A DNA stretch of 64,000 nucleotides from Campylobacter jejuni (GTDB taxonomy: Bacteria; Campylobacterota; Campylobacteria; Campylobacterales; Campylobacteraceae). Below the pieces are notes generated by a model. It made no database searches and was not told the DNA's origin. It saw nothing but the letters and a program-made list of their open reading frames with translations. Shown here piece after piece: positions 37,026 through 46,927 of this stretch; position 1 is the stretch's first letter; every line of letters starts with the position of its first letter. The position numbers were made by a program, and so were the translations under genes. The stretch is from NCBI RefSeq assembly GCF_001457695.1, contig NZ_LN831025.1, positions 1,178,001-1,242,000 of the forward strand, written 5' to 3'.

Positions 37026-37649
37026 TTATTCTCCTTCATTCCAAATATTTTGAATTTGCCCTAGATTCTGCCCTTTGGTTCTAAATTTATGGGCGATTAA
37101 AATCGCTCGCAATGCTTCATAACTTTGCTTTAACTCATTGTTAATGATAAGATAATCATACTCACTAAGCTCTTTCATTTCATCACTAGCGTTTTGTAAT
37201 CTTTTTTCTAGTTGTATTATTGTATCAGTATTTCGCTTAATAAGTCTTTTTTTTAGCTCATCTTTATTTTTTGTAGTAATAAAAACAGAAACAATCTTAT
37301 CAGCCATTTTTTTTCTGGCTATTTTAAATCCTTGCACATCAATATCAAAAACAACTATTTTTCCATTATCTAAAGCATTTTGAGTGTGCTTTAAAGAAGT
37401 ACCATAAAAATTTTCATGCACTCTAGCCCATTCTAGAAAATGATCACTATCTATACCTTTTTGAAATTCTTCATGGGATATAAAATGATAATGTATTCCA
37501 TTTTTTTCACCCTCTCTTGGTTTGCGAGTTGTTGAAGAAATAGAAAAATAAAGCTCATCTTCAAATTCATCAAAAAGTTTTTTTAAAAGAGTTGATTTTC
37601 CAGCACCACTAGGACCTGAAATCAACAAAACAAAACCTTGCAATTTCAA
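37026..37649 (-). CDS. gmk: Guanylate kinase
   Basis: This 207-residue enzyme phosphorylates GMP to GDP. It has the P-loop [38 protein letters not shown] (GMP-binding) and [13 protein letters not shown]. It overlaps the acidic-protein gene upstream by 4 bases and is one base from tatA downstream, so the three are in one operon. Confidence 0.95.
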   Translation of the reverse strand: MKLQGFVLLISGPSGAGKSTLLKKLFDEFEDELYFSISSTTRKPREGEKNGIHYHFISHEEFQKGIDSDHFLEWARVHENFYGTSLKHTQNALDNGKIVVFDIDVQGFKIARKKMADKIVSVFITTKNKDELKKRLIKRNTDTIIQLEKRLQNASDEMKELSEYDYLIINNELKQSYEALRAILIAHKFRTKGQNLGQIQNIWNEGE

Positions 37650-39232
37650 TCCTCTTTAAAACTAATGTTTATATTTATATTCATATTCATACCCTTAAGA
37701 GCAGCTTTTAAGGTATCATCTTTAATACTTGAAGTGATCGCTCCTGCTATGCTTTGGCTAAGCTCATTAACTATCTCTTCGCTATTATCATCTTTAGTTG
37801 CATCACTTGCTATAGGCTCTTCATTTTTTTCTAAGATTTCCTCTCCAAGAGCTTCTTGTATATCACTTTCTTTCAATGCATCAAAATCACTTATATTTAA
37901 ATTTGGCACAACCACTTCCTCTTCATTTGTTCCTAATTCTTTATCGTCTAGAATTGGTTCATCTTTAAAATCTTCTAAAACCTTGCTACTATTTTCACTA
38001 TCAATACCATAATCAAGCTCATCAAGTTGAGCTAGTTCTTCTTTGATTTGATCTTGAGTACTCAAATTTGAAGCAAAATCATCTATTTCATCTTGAACAT
38101 CTTCTTCCACAACAGGAGCAAACTCCTCTAAAACTTCCTCTGATTCTTCATTATCTTTTGCTTGACCTAAAAATTCAGCATCCTCAGGAAGATCATCAAA
38201 ATCCATTTCTTTTTCTTGCTCTTCAACCACAGGAAGATCATCAAAGTCGCTTATATTAGCTTGTAATTCTTTGTTATCTCCTAAATCTTCATCATTTTTA
38301 TCATCTAGCTCATCTAAACTAGGCTCAGTATCCAAAGCTGTATGTTCTTGGCTTAAGTCTTCTTTTTCGCTTTCACCATCTTCTAAAGTTAAATCTAAAT
38401 CAGTTTGAATGTCTTCTTGAGTCTGTTCTTTAGTTGTTTCTTGTTCTAAATTTTCATGTTCTAAATTTTGAGTTTCTAAAGTTTTGTTTGCATTATCATC
38501 TTGAGATTCGCTAAGCTCTTCTTGCTTTTCTATTTCTTTATTTTTATCATCTTCTTTGATTTCTAAATCTTCATCATTTTTATCATCTAGCTCATCTAAA
38601 CTAGGCTCAGTATCCAAAGCTGTATGTTCTTGGCTTAAGTCTTCTTTTTCGCTTTCACCATCTTCTAAAGTTAAATCTAAATCAATTTGAGTGTCTTCTT
38701 GAGTCTGTTCTTTAATTGTTTCATGTTCTAAATTTTGAGTTTCTAAAGTTTTGTTTGCATTATCATCTTGAGCATCATCATCAAAACTCAAATCTTCCAT
38801 TCCCTCTGAATTTATATCTAAAGAATTTTCATCAGGCAAATCATCTAAATTTAAATTATCTAAATCCAAGCTTATATCAGCATAAGGATTTTCATCATTG
38901 CTTAACATTGGCAAATCAATAGATGTATGCTTGTTCGCATCTTTATTATTAAGTAAATTTAAAAAATCTGTAGGTAAAAAAGGTTTTTGTAAAATTTGCG
39001 CATCTATATCTTCTACATTTTGATTTCGCGGGGCTAAAAAAATCAATCTATCGCATTTTTCTTTAAGAATTTTTAAAGGTGCTGGAGTATCACTATCTAC
39101 AACAATCACATCATAATTACCCAAATTTTCACTATAAGCATTAAGTTCTTCAAAATCATAAGACATTTTTTTAGCACTAAGGCTTACAAGTCTTGAAACT
39201 ACAGGGTTTTCATTTAAAAGTAAAATTTTCAT
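37646..39232 (-). CDS. Highly acidic protein with receiver-like N-terminus and tandem repeat
   Basis: This 528-residue protein has a folded N-terminal domain (residues 1-95) reminiscent of a response-regulator receiver: MKILLLNENPVVSRLVSLSA, the DVIVVDSDTP segment around Asp46/Asp48, and LQKPFLPTDFLNLL with Lys83. Residues 100-500 are extremely rich in Glu and Asp and should be disordered. Two repeat copies of about 70-75 residues are obvious (DNA 38281-38505 and 38563-38772). The C-terminus ([37 protein letters not shown]) looks structured. It is coupled to gmk and lies beside fliR. Start ATG 39232 with AAGGA 8 bases before. No function is known. Confidence 0.8.
   Translation of the reverse strand: MKILLLNENPVVSRLVSLSAKKMSYDFEELNAYSENLGNYDVIVVDSDTPAPLKILKEKCDRLIFLAPRNQNVEDIDAQILQKPFLPTDFLNLLNNKDANKHTSIDLPMLSNDENPYADISLDLDNLNLDDLPDENSLDINSEGMEDLSFDDDAQDDNANKTLETQNLEHETIKEQTQEDTQIDLDLTLEDGESEKEDLSQEHTALDTEPSLDELDDKNDEDLEIKEDDKNKEIEKQEELSESQDDNANKTLETQNLEHENLEQETTKEQTQEDIQTDLDLTLEDGESEKEDLSQEHTALDTEPSLDELDDKNDEDLGDNKELQANISDFDDLPVVEEQEKEMDFDDLPEDAEFLGQAKDNEESEEVLEEFAPVVEEDVQDEIDDFASNLSTQDQIKEELAQLDELDYGIDSENSSKVLEDFKDEPILDDKELGTNEEEVVVPNLNISDFDALKESDIQEALGEEILEKNEEPIASDATKDDNSEEIVNELSQSIAGAITSSIKDDTLKAALKGMNMNININISFKED
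38281..38505 (-). repeat. Intragenic repeat copy 1 (acidic protein)
   Basis: About 225 bases, nearly identical to 38563-38772 and offset by 282 bases. It encodes DNANKTLETQNLEHEN to DELDDKNDEDL. It is 15 bases (5 residues) longer than the other copy. Recombination between copies would remove 282 bases (or about 94 residues) in frame. Confidence 0.9.
38563..38772 (-). repeat. Intragenic repeat copy 2 (acidic protein)
   Basis: About 210 bases matching 38281-38505. Both copies keep the same reading frame, and their distance is a multiple of three. Confidence 0.9.
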
Positions 39233-39288
39233 CACTTTAATCCTTAAAAAATAATCGCTATTTTACGATAATTTCATTTATCCTTTCC

Positions 39289-40056
39289 TTAGAAGAAAAA
39301 AAGAGTTTGCATATGAGTAAAAAGTTCTAAAATTAAATTTTTAAAATATTGCATCATAACTAGTAAAATAGCAATCAAAACTACAAAACCTAGAGCTATC
39401 TTTATAGGATAGCCAATAACTAAAAGATTAAATTGTGGCATTGTTTTCATCAAAAGTCCAAAAATAACATCGGCTAAAAGTGAAATTCCAAGTATAGGAA
39501 AGCTCATAGTAAAACCTATGATGAAAATATTAAACATACCCATATTTAAATAATGCATTAAATTCTCATGCGGATAAAATCCACCTAAACTAATATAACC
39601 CAAAGAATGACTTAAAAACAAAAGCATTAAATGATGGCCATCAAAAGCAAGAAAAAACATCAAAGCAAGTAAATTTAAAATTTGAGATGTGATAGGCATA
39701 CTCGTTCCAGAACTTGGATCTAATATACTTGCCATAGTAAATCCCATAGTAAAAGCAATCTGCTCACCTGCCATCATAATAATAGCAAAAATAATTTGAA
39801 GCATTAATCCTGCTATCATTCCAAAAATCACTTCACTAATAAGCTGTAAAACAAAAAAACTATCTAAATGCAAAGATTCTAATCTAGCCAAAGGATATAA
39901 ATACATAGTCAAAAATAAAACTATAGTACTTTTTATCACCATAGGAATAGAATTATGTGAAAAAAAAGGAAAAAAAACTATAAGACCACCCATTCTAGCA
40001 AGAAGCAACATAAAAGTTACAACATTTTTATCACCTAAATAATTAACAAATTCCAT
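39289..40056 (-). CDS. fliR: Flagellar export apparatus protein FliR
   Basis: This 255-residue protein has six or more hydrophobic helices, with FMLLLARMGGLIVFFPFFSH at the N-terminus and GEQIAFTMGFTMASILDPSSGTSMPITSQILNLLALMFFLAFDGHHLML in the middle, typical of FliR. It is part of the inner-membrane type III export gate of the flagellum. It overlaps the ABC ATPase gene by 14 bases. Confidence 0.93.
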   Translation of the reverse strand: MEFVNYLGDKNVVTFMLLLARMGGLIVFFPFFSHNSIPMVIKSTIVLFLTMYLYPLARLESLHLDSFFVLQLISEVIFGMIAGLMLQIIFAIIMMAGEQIAFTMGFTMASILDPSSGTSMPITSQILNLLALMFFLAFDGHHLMLLFLSHSLGYISLGGFYPHENLMHYLNMGMFNIFIIGFTMSFPILGISLLADVIFGLLMKTMPQFNLLVIGYPIKIALGFVVLIAILLVMMQYFKNLILELFTHMQTLFFF

Positions 40057-40678
40057 TGGCGTTTATAGTATAAGTTTTATCACAAAAACTTGCGAGCTTG
40101 CTATCGTGAGTTACAAAAAATAAAGCTGCATCATTTTCTTTAACATAGGAAATTAAAAGCTCGATAACATTTTTAGCATTATCAAAATCCAAATTTCCAG
40201 TTGCTTCATCAGCAAAAATAATCTTTGGTTTTTTACAAAGCACACGCGCGATACTCACACGCTGTTGTTGTCCGCCGCTAAGCTTTCCTATTTTTTGATG
40301 TAAAAGCGTATCAATACCTAACCTTTTTAAAATTTTCTCATCTAAATCTTGACCTGATAAAACACTAGCAAGTTCGATATTTTCTAAAGCTGAAAAACCT
40401 TTAAAAAGATAATGTGTCTGAAAAATAATACCAAAATCATAACGGCGAATTTTTAATCTTTCGTTTTCATCTATCTGATAAAGACTAGAACCTTTAAAAA
40501 AAACTTCACCTTTTTTTGGAATCAATAAAGAAGAAAGTATGTGCAAAAGAGTAGATTTACCACAACCGCTGCTCCCTTGAATAGCAATGCAATCTTTGGT
40601 ATTTAAAGTAAGATTTAAACCCTCAAAAAGCGGATAATCAAAACTATGGCTTAAATTTTCCGCTCTTAAGAGTTCCAT
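40043..40678 (-). CDS. ABC transporter ATP-binding protein (LolD/MacB-like)
   Basis: This 211-residue ATPase has Walker A GSSGCGKST (residues 36-44), signature LSGGQQQRVSIARVL, Walker B IIFADEATGNLD and the switch His. The short form with DEATGNLD resembles LolD, which powers lipoprotein release, but no LolC/E-like permease is adjacent. It sits between tsf and fliR on the same strand and probably shares the transcript. Confidence 0.82.
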   Translation of the reverse strand: MELLRAENLSHSFDYPLFEGLNLTLNTKDCIAIQGSSGCGKSTLLHILSSLLIPKKGEVFFKGSSLYQIDENERLKIRRYDFGIIFQTHYLFKGFSALENIELASVLSGQDLDEKILKRLGIDTLLHQKIGKLSGGQQQRVSIARVLCKKPKIIFADEATGNLDFDNAKNVIELLISYVKENDAALFFVTHDSKLASFCDKTYTINANGIC

Positions 40679-40690
40679 TTTTAACCGTTT

Positions 40691-41764
40691 TTAAAGTTGT
40701 GCAGCAACTTCAGCCGCAAAATCTTCAGTTTTCTTTTCTAAACCTTCGCCAACTTCAAAGCAAATAAATTCAACAATTTTAATTTTTCCGCCAAATTCTT
40801 TTTCTTTTTCAGAGATCACTTGTTCTACAGTTTTTTTATCATCCATTACATAAAACTGACCCATTAAAGTAAGTTTGCTATCGAGTTGAGAATTATCAGC
40901 TATAAAACTATTCATTTTGCCCGGGATAATATTGTCCCAAATTTTTTCAGGTTTACCTTGAGCTTTAAGTTCTTCTTTGATTTTTTCTTCAGCTTCTTTT
41001 AAAATTGCATCGCTTAATTGTTTGCGACTTGCAAATTGAGGAATTTTATGTTCAGGTTTATTTGGATCTTTAAGTCTGCGTCTTTCTTCATTTTCTTTTT
41101 CAAGTTCAGCGACCAAGGCTTTGTATTCATTTTCAACAAAAGTCATATCCAAATCTTCATAACTTAAATAACTTGGTCTCATTGCTGCAATATGCATACA
41201 AATTTGTCTTAATAAATCTCTTGATTTTGAAGCTACTTCAGCACTATCACAAGCTGCAGCGATCACAACACCAACACGGCCATTTGTATGAATATAACCA
41301 TTTACAACGCCGTTAGCACCTGCTTTTAAAGTTGCAAATCTTCTTACAACTAAGTTTTCTCCTATAGTTGCAATTTGACTTTTTAAATATTCTTCAAATT
41401 TTACGCCATTGATTGTGCTTGAATGAAGTTCTTCCACACTTTGCAAGCTATTGCTTTGAATATGAGCTGTAGTATCTTTTGTTAAAGCGATAAACTGATC
41501 ATTTTTTGCCACAAAATCTGTTTCGGAATTAATCTCACTTACAGTTGCACTTGTAAAATCATCACTTACTTTTACACTTACCAAACCTTCTGCAGCAAGT
41601 CTATCTGCTTTTTTAGCAGCCTTACCTAAACCTTTTTCTCTTAAAAGTTGTACTGCTTTATCAAAATCTCCATTAGTTTCACTCAAAGCATTTTTACAAT
41701 CCATCATCCCCGCGCCTGTACTTTCGCGGAGTTCTTTTACCATTGCAGCAGTAATTTCAGCCAT
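40691..41764 (-). CDS. tsf: Elongation factor Ts
   Basis: This 357-residue protein catalyses nucleotide exchange on EF-Tu. It begins AEITAAMVKELRESTGAGMMDCKNAL and has INSETDFVAKNDQF, and ends EVAAQL. It is longer than E. coli Ts by an insert near residues 225-265 (EERRRLKDPNKPEHKIPQFA), seen in epsilonproteobacteria. It is coupled to rpsB by TAATG overlap. Confidence 0.96.
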   Translation of the reverse strand: MAEITAAMVKELRESTGAGMMDCKNALSETNGDFDKAVQLLREKGLGKAAKKADRLAAEGLVSVKVSDDFTSATVSEINSETDFVAKNDQFIALTKDTTAHIQSNSLQSVEELHSSTINGVKFEEYLKSQIATIGENLVVRRFATLKAGANGVVNGYIHTNGRVGVVIAAACDSAEVASKSRDLLRQICMHIAAMRPSYLSYEDLDMTFVENEYKALVAELEKENEERRRLKDPNKPEHKIPQFASRKQLSDAILKEAEEKIKEELKAQGKPEKIWDNIIPGKMNSFIADNSQLDSKLTLMGQFYVMDDKKTVEQVISEKEKEFGGKIKIVEFICFEVGEGLEKKTEDFAAEVAAQL

Positions 41765-42555
41765 TATTCTTGCTCCTCACCGAAGTCTTCTTCGCTCATC
41801 GCTTCATCTAAAACTTCTTTTTTCTCTTCATCGGTGATTTCTTTTTCTTCATTTGCCAAAGCTTCACCATCTTGTTCTCTTAAAGCTTTTCCTTCATTAA
41901 TCGCTTCAGCCATTTCTTGGCAGAAAAGTTGCACTGAACGAATTGCATCATCATTTCCTGGAATAGGATAAGTTACCAAATCAGGATCGCAGTTTGTATC
42001 TAGTGGAGCTACAACAGGAATTCTTAATCTATTTGCTTCTTGAACAGCTATTTTTTCTTTTACTGTGTCAATAACAAAGATCATATCAGGTTGAGTTTTC
42101 ATATAACGAATTCCACCTAAATAAGCTAATAATTTTTCTTTTTTTCTTGTAAGCATTAAAGCCTCTTTTTTAGTTAAAAGTTTAATACTTCCATCTTCTT
42201 CCATTTTTTCAATTACTTCTAATTTTCTAATTGATTGGCGAATGGTACCAAAATTTGTCATCATACCGCCAAGCCATCTATGATTTACATAAGGCATACC
42301 GCATTTTTCAGCGTATTCTTTAATCGCTCCACCTGCTTGTTTTTTTGTTCCAACAAAAAGTATAGTTTTTCCTTCAGCGGCAGCGTCACGAACGATATTA
42401 TAGGTATATCTAAAATATCTTAAAGTTTTTTGCAAATCAATTACATAAATACCTTTTCTCTCGCCAAAAATGAATTTTTTCATCTTTGGATTCCAGCGTC
42501 TTGTTTGGTGTCCAAAATGCACACCGCATTCTAATAAATCTCTCATACTAACCAT
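41764..42555 (-). CDS. rpsB: 30S ribosomal protein S2
   Basis: This 263-residue protein begins [25 protein letters not shown] and has [13 protein letters not shown] and [11 protein letters not shown]. The acidic C-terminus ([28 protein letters not shown]) is an extension. The ATG at 42555 follows AAGGAG by 6 bases. First in a rpsB-tsf-ABC-fliR run. Confidence 0.97.
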   Translation of the reverse strand: MVSMRDLLECGVHFGHQTRRWNPKMKKFIFGERKGIYVIDLQKTLRYFRYTYNIVRDAAAEGKTILFVGTKKQAGGAIKEYAEKCGMPYVNHRWLGGMMTNFGTIRQSIRKLEVIEKMEEDGSIKLLTKKEALMLTRKKEKLLAYLGGIRYMKTQPDMIFVIDTVKEKIAVQEANRLRIPVVAPLDTNCDPDLVTYPIPGNDDAIRSVQLFCQEMAEAINEGKALREQDGEALANEEKEITDEEKKEVLDEAMSEEDFGEEQE

Positions 42556-42670
42556 GAGTTTCTCCTTATAAATTTAGCTTTATTCCTCCACATCCCTTAA
42601 TTTACACAAGCTAAAAAGGATTGATGTGTGTGAAATGAAGCTAATATTTTATCAAATTTAAGTTTAGTTT

Positions 42671-43834
42671 TTACTTATATATGTAGTCCTTGGTAAGGCT
42701 TAGATTATTATTGATTTCTTTTGTGATTAAAAATTGGAACAAATCCACGCTTCCAACACGAAAAGCAGAGGCACAAGAACGAAGGTACAAATCCCACATT
42801 CTTATAAATTCTTCATCATATTTTTCCCTTACCTTGTCTAATACTTTGTTAAAATTTTCATCCCATAAATCTAAAGTTTTCGCATAGTGCATTCTTAAAC
42901 TTTCTGCTAAAAGAAGATGAAAATCCCACTCGCTCATAGCACTTACAACCTCTCTTAAAGAAGGTAAATATCCTCCTGGAAAAATATATTTATCTATCCA
43001 AGCATTTGTTTTTCCTTCAAACATGGCTAAAATAGAATGTAAAAGCATAGAACCTCCAGGTTTTAACACTTGTTTTACTTTCATGAAATAAAGTCCTAAA
43101 TTCTCTTTACCTACATGTTCAAACATACCCACAGAAACAACTTTATCAAAATAATTTTCAAATTCTAAATCTTGATAATTTTGAAGTCTTATTTCTATTT
43201 TATCTTCAAGACCAAGTTCTTTTACTCTTTCCTTAGCTTTTTTACACTGCTCCTCTGAAATAGTAGTTCCAACAACCTTAACTCCATACTTTTGAGCCGC
43301 CACAATAGAAAGCCAACCCCAGCCACAACCTATATCTAAAAGCTTTTCTCCTTCTTTTAAATCAAGTTTTTTAAGAGTATGTTCTATTTTGTTAATTTGA
43401 GCTTCATAAAGAGTATTATTAGGCTCTTTAAAATAAGCGCAAGAATAGCTCATAGTATCATCAAGCCAAAGCTTATAAAAATCATTACCTATATCATAAT
43501 GACTTTTGATATTTTTACTTTCTTGCTTTTGAGTTATTTTACTCAATACATCTTTTTTGGTTTTAAAAAATTGCTGATTAGAAAAATAGTATAACACCCT
43601 AGCCATTTCATCATAATCGCCCTCTATGTCAAGTTTTGCCTGCATATAATGTCTTGCAAAAACCAAACTTGTATCACCAAATAACTCCAAAAAAGGAATT
43701 TTTTCTTTGAAAATTAAAGAAAATTTAGCAGGCTGACTACCCACATGAAATTCTTCTTGATCCCAAAATACGATTCTAAAATTTCCATAATTCCATTTTG
43801 AAAGAATAAATTTAATCATTTGTTTTTCAAGCAT
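42671..43834 (-). CDS. cfa: Cyclopropane-fatty-acyl-phospholipid synthase
   Basis: This 387-residue S-adenosylmethionine-dependent enzyme converts unsaturated acyl chains of membrane lipids to cyclopropane rings. It has SHYDIGNDFYKLWLDDTMSYSCAYF, LDIGCGWGWLSIVAAQKYGVKVVGTTIS (SAM-binding) and HVGKENLGLYF. I set the ATG at 43834 (GGAG about 6 bases upstream) rather than a TTG at 43846. Associated with acid and stationary-phase tolerance in C. jejuni and relatives. Confidence 0.94.
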   Translation of the reverse strand: MLEKQMIKFILSKWNYGNFRIVFWDQEEFHVGSQPAKFSLIFKEKIPFLELFGDTSLVFARHYMQAKLDIEGDYDEMARVLYYFSNQQFFKTKKDVLSKITQKQESKNIKSHYDIGNDFYKLWLDDTMSYSCAYFKEPNNTLYEAQINKIEHTLKKLDLKEGEKLLDIGCGWGWLSIVAAQKYGVKVVGTTISEEQCKKAKERVKELGLEDKIEIRLQNYQDLEFENYFDKVVSVGMFEHVGKENLGLYFMKVKQVLKPGGSMLLHSILAMFEGKTNAWIDKYIFPGGYLPSLREVVSAMSEWDFHLLLAESLRMHYAKTLDLWDENFNKVLDKVREKYDEEFIRMWDLYLRSCASAFRVGSVDLFQFLITKEINNNLSLTKDYIYK

Positions 43835-43917
43835 GACATACTCCAATTAATAAAAATTATTATTTGATAGTATATATTAATTAGGTTTAAAATTTAATAA
43901 AATCGAAGAAAAGATAG

Positions 43918-43953
43918 AATTTTTGCCACAGATATAAAATAGTGGCAAAAATT
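43918..43953 (-). terminator. Hairpin after petC
   Basis: AATTTTTGCCAC (43918-43929) and GTGGCAAAAATT (43942-43953) form a perfect 12-base stem with a 12-base loop, just past the petC stop on the minus strand. The AT-rich base of the stem supplies the T run. Confidence 0.65.
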
Positions 43954-43961
43954 TTATAATA

Positions 43962-45086
43962 TTAATGTAATTTAGACCAAACAGAACGCTTCCAACCTAT
44001 AGCAAAAATACTTAAAATTACAAAGAATATCATTACATAAATTCCTGTAGTTTTTCTTTCTTCTTTTTTGCTATCACCCACTTGATCAATATAAGATACA
44101 ACCTTAGCCTGTGCAGCTTCTGTTAAACCTACTCTTGGCATAGCGGTTCCTGGAAGAAGTTTTTGAGTATTATTAATAAAATCATGTAAATATTGCTCAC
44201 CACGAGATCTTATCATCATAGAAAGATCAGGCGGAACAGAACCTAAATAAGTTTTTAAATCATTTTGATTTGATGGAGTAAAAAAGCTATCGTATTTCAT
44301 ATCATGACAACGTCCGCAAGCCTCAATAAAAGTTGCTTTATCTTTAGCAAATTTTATATCTTTTTCCATTAAAGCTGCTTTTTGAGCACTATTTTCCATT
44401 TTAGCATATTTTGCCTCAACATCTTTCTTAATAGTAGCATCTTCATTGGCTTCAAATTTAACACTCACATCTTTAAGATAAGCAATTACATTGGCTATAT
44501 TTGCATTTGTAGCTTCTTCACTTTCTCCTGAAGTATCTTTATTGTAAGCTGTCATAATAAAAGCATCACCAAATTTATGATCTACTTTTAAAGCAAGCGC
44601 AGGATGCATAATCAAAGCTGCTAAAAATTTTTCATCAAAAATAGTACCAGCTGCACTAAGATCAGGTGGTATTACTCCCATAGAAGAATCAGTAATATTA
44701 GCTGCTATTCCATCTTCTTTTACACCATGACATGCAAAACAGTTATTTTCAAAAAATTCTTTACCTTTTTTTGCATCACCCTTAGCAAAATCGATCTTTG
44801 CAACATCTGCCCAAAGTGTTTCAACCTTGCTTAATTCTTCTTTTGCTTTTTCAAGTTCTTTGTTTGCACTCTCTATTCTTTTAGCATCTCCTGAAGCTTG
44901 TGCATCTTTTAGAGCTAATTCTTTAGCTTCAACTATACCTTTTGCAAAAGTAGTATCTTCAACAGCAAAATCAAAATTTGCAGGAGCAACATGAGGTTTC
45001 ATCACTGAATGAGCATAAGGCTCTACCCCCCAATATACAAGTGCAGTAAAAACTACTACAACTAAAAATATTTTTATTTCTCTCAT
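43962..45086 (-). CDS. petC: Ubiquinol-cytochrome c reductase, dihaem cytochrome c subunit
   Basis: This 374-residue membrane-bound cytochrome has an N-terminal anchor, a coiled-coil segment (EAKELALKDAQASGDAKRIESANKELEKAKEELSK) and two CXXCH motifs (CFACH and CGRCH) plus a C-terminal helix (GIYVMIFFVILSIFAIGWKR). It replaces the monohaem cytochrome c1 of other bacteria, as in epsilonproteobacteria. Overlaps petB by 4 bases. Confidence 0.93.
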   Translation of the reverse strand: MREIKIFLVVVVFTALVYWGVEPYAHSVMKPHVAPANFDFAVEDTTFAKGIVEAKELALKDAQASGDAKRIESANKELEKAKEELSKVETLWADVAKIDFAKGDAKKGKEFFENNCFACHGVKEDGIAANITDSSMGVIPPDLSAAGTIFDEKFLAALIMHPALALKVDHKFGDAFIMTAYNKDTSGESEEATNANIANVIAYLKDVSVKFEANEDATIKKDVEAKYAKMENSAQKAALMEKDIKFAKDKATFIEACGRCHDMKYDSFFTPSNQNDLKTYLGSVPPDLSMMIRSRGEQYLHDFINNTQKLLPGTAMPRVGLTEAAQAKVVSYIDQVGDSKKEERKTTGIYVMIFFVILSIFAIGWKRSVWSKLH

Positions 45087-46333
45087 TGTTTAGCTCCTTT
45101 TCTCTCCATAATAGTAATAACCGGTAAAACTACAATAAGTAAAAGTAAAAATACTATAGAAGCATAAAATCCTACCCAAGCATTTACACCTGTTGGAGGT
45201 AATTTTCCATAAACTGTTAAAACAATTAAATCAATAAGCAATATCCAAAACCAAATGAAAAATAAAGGTCTTTCATGAGCTGGTTTTACAACATCACTTC
45301 TATCAAGCCAAGGAAGCAAGAAGAAAATCACTTGAGCAATACCAAATGCAGCCAAACCTATATCAAAAGCTTTAATACCTGCAATATCAAAGAAAAATCC
45401 TCTTAAAACTTCATAGCTCCATAAGAAATACCACTCAGGATAAATATGAGCTGGTGTTTTAAGCGCATTAGCTGGATCAAAATTAATTGGATCCATTGCA
45501 AATTCAAATTTAAAACAGACCAAATAAAAGAAGAAAATCATAAAAAAGCTTATATACATAAAATCTTTTGATAAAAATCCTGGCCAAAAAGGAATCACTT
45601 TAGAACCCTTTGTGTCACCTGCCATGTATTTTTCAGCCTCTAAATCAAAGTCAAGTTCTTCAGAAATTTCATTATTAACATGAGGAATTCTTAAAGAATA
45701 GAAGTGAAATGCTATAATAGCAATGATAACTATAGGAAGCAAGCACACATGAAGCATAAAAAATCTTGTTAAAGTTGGATCAGAAACCGCATAATCTCCA
45801 CGAATCCAAATCACAAGCTCAGGGCCAATAAATGGTATCCCTCCAAAAAGATTAGTGATTACTTGGGCTGCCCAATAACTCATTTGTCCCCAAGGAAGCA
45901 TATACCCACTAAAAGCTTCAGCAGAAAATACAACAAACAAAAGCATACCGCTAACCCAAATCATCTCACGACCTTTCTTATAAGAACCGTAATAAATTCC
46001 TGTTAGCATATGTATGTATATAATCAAAAATACAACAGAAGCAGCAACACCATGCATGTGACGCCAAAGCCATCCATAATCCACCTCTTGCATAATAGTC
46101 TTATTCACACTATCAAAAGCAAGTGCAGTATCTGGTTTATAATACATTACGAGTAAAAGTCCTGTAACAAAAAGCACTGCAAAAAGAGTGGTTAAAATAA
46201 CCCCCATTGCCCAAAGAAAGTTAATTTGCTTTGGTATCCAATACTTTACCATTAAAACATCAAGTAGTTTATGTACTGCAAGTCTTTGATCAAGCCAATC
46301 TACAAGACCATTAGCTTTTCTAATTTGTGCCAT
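45083..46333 (-). CDS. petB: Ubiquinol-cytochrome c reductase, cytochrome b subunit
   Basis: This 416-residue cytochrome b has the haem-ligand pattern WRHMHGVAASVVFLIIYIHM and HVCLLPIVIIAIIAFHFYSLRIPH, the PEWYFLWSYEVLRG quinol-site segment, and eight membrane helices. Between petA and petC in the normal bc1 operon order, with 1 base from petA and 4-base overlap with petC. Confidence 0.96.
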   Translation of the reverse strand: MAQIRKANGLVDWLDQRLAVHKLLDVLMVKYWIPKQINFLWAMGVILTTLFAVLFVTGLLLVMYYKPDTALAFDSVNKTIMQEVDYGWLWRHMHGVAASVVFLIIYIHMLTGIYYGSYKKGREMIWVSGMLLFVVFSAEAFSGYMLPWGQMSYWAAQVITNLFGGIPFIGPELVIWIRGDYAVSDPTLTRFFMLHVCLLPIVIIAIIAFHFYSLRIPHVNNEISEELDFDLEAEKYMAGDTKGSKVIPFWPGFLSKDFMYISFFMIFFFYLVCFKFEFAMDPINFDPANALKTPAHIYPEWYFLWSYEVLRGFFFDIAGIKAFDIGLAAFGIAQVIFFLLPWLDRSDVVKPAHERPLFFIWFWILLIDLIVLTVYGKLPPTGVNAWVGFYASIVFLLLLIVVLPVITIMERKGAKQ

Positions 46334-46334
46334 C

Positions 46335-46838
46335 TTAAGCCTCCGCTATCATTTTTTTATATTCAGGACCCTCTTCGCCTAAAACAAGTTTGGTTCCATC
46401 GATCTTAAAAGGAGGAATTTCAAGAGGCTTTGGAGGAGGTCCAAAGACATTTTTTCCACTTGTGTCAAATTCTCCACCATGACAGGCACATTTAAACAAT
46501 TGCTCACTTGGTTGGTAAGCAGGTATACAACCCAAATGCGTACAAAGTCCTATAACCACAGTATAAGCTGCGTTATCTACCACAACATCACGTTTTTCAT
46601 CTTTTGGCATACTCGCATCTTTTTTTAATATAAAAATAGGCTTTTTACGCCATTCTATAGTTCTAAGCTCTCCATCTTGCATTCCTGATAAATCTACTGT
46701 AGTAAAACCTGCAGCTTTGACACTTGGAAGCGGATCCCAAGTTTTTTTCATCGCAACAAGCGAGAAAACACCGCCTACAGCAGCTACGCTTCCAAATGCA
46801 AAGCCCATAAAGCTTCGTCTACTCTCAGATGTAGCCAT
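46335..46838 (-). CDS. petA: Ubiquinol-cytochrome c reductase, Rieske iron-sulfur subunit
   Basis: This 167-residue protein has a Tat-like start (SESRRSFMGFAFGSVAAVGGVFSLV) that serves as a membrane anchor, and the two cluster-binding boxes CTHLGC and CACHGGEFD. It carries the 2Fe-2S cluster of the bc1 complex on the periplasmic side. First in petABC. Confidence 0.96.
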   Translation of the reverse strand: MATSESRRSFMGFAFGSVAAVGGVFSLVAMKKTWDPLPSVKAAGFTTVDLSGMQDGELRTIEWRKKPIFILKKDASMPKDEKRDVVVDNAAYTVVIGLCTHLGCIPAYQPSEQLFKCACHGGEFDTSGKNVFGPPPKPLEIPPFKIDGTKLVLGEEGPEYKKMIAEA

Positions 46839-46927
46839 AACTTGTCCTTTCGATTTTATTTTTTAACCAAGTTAAAAGTTTATCGAAATTAAAATAAATT
46901 TTTTCTTTGTTTAACAAGTTTTGATAT

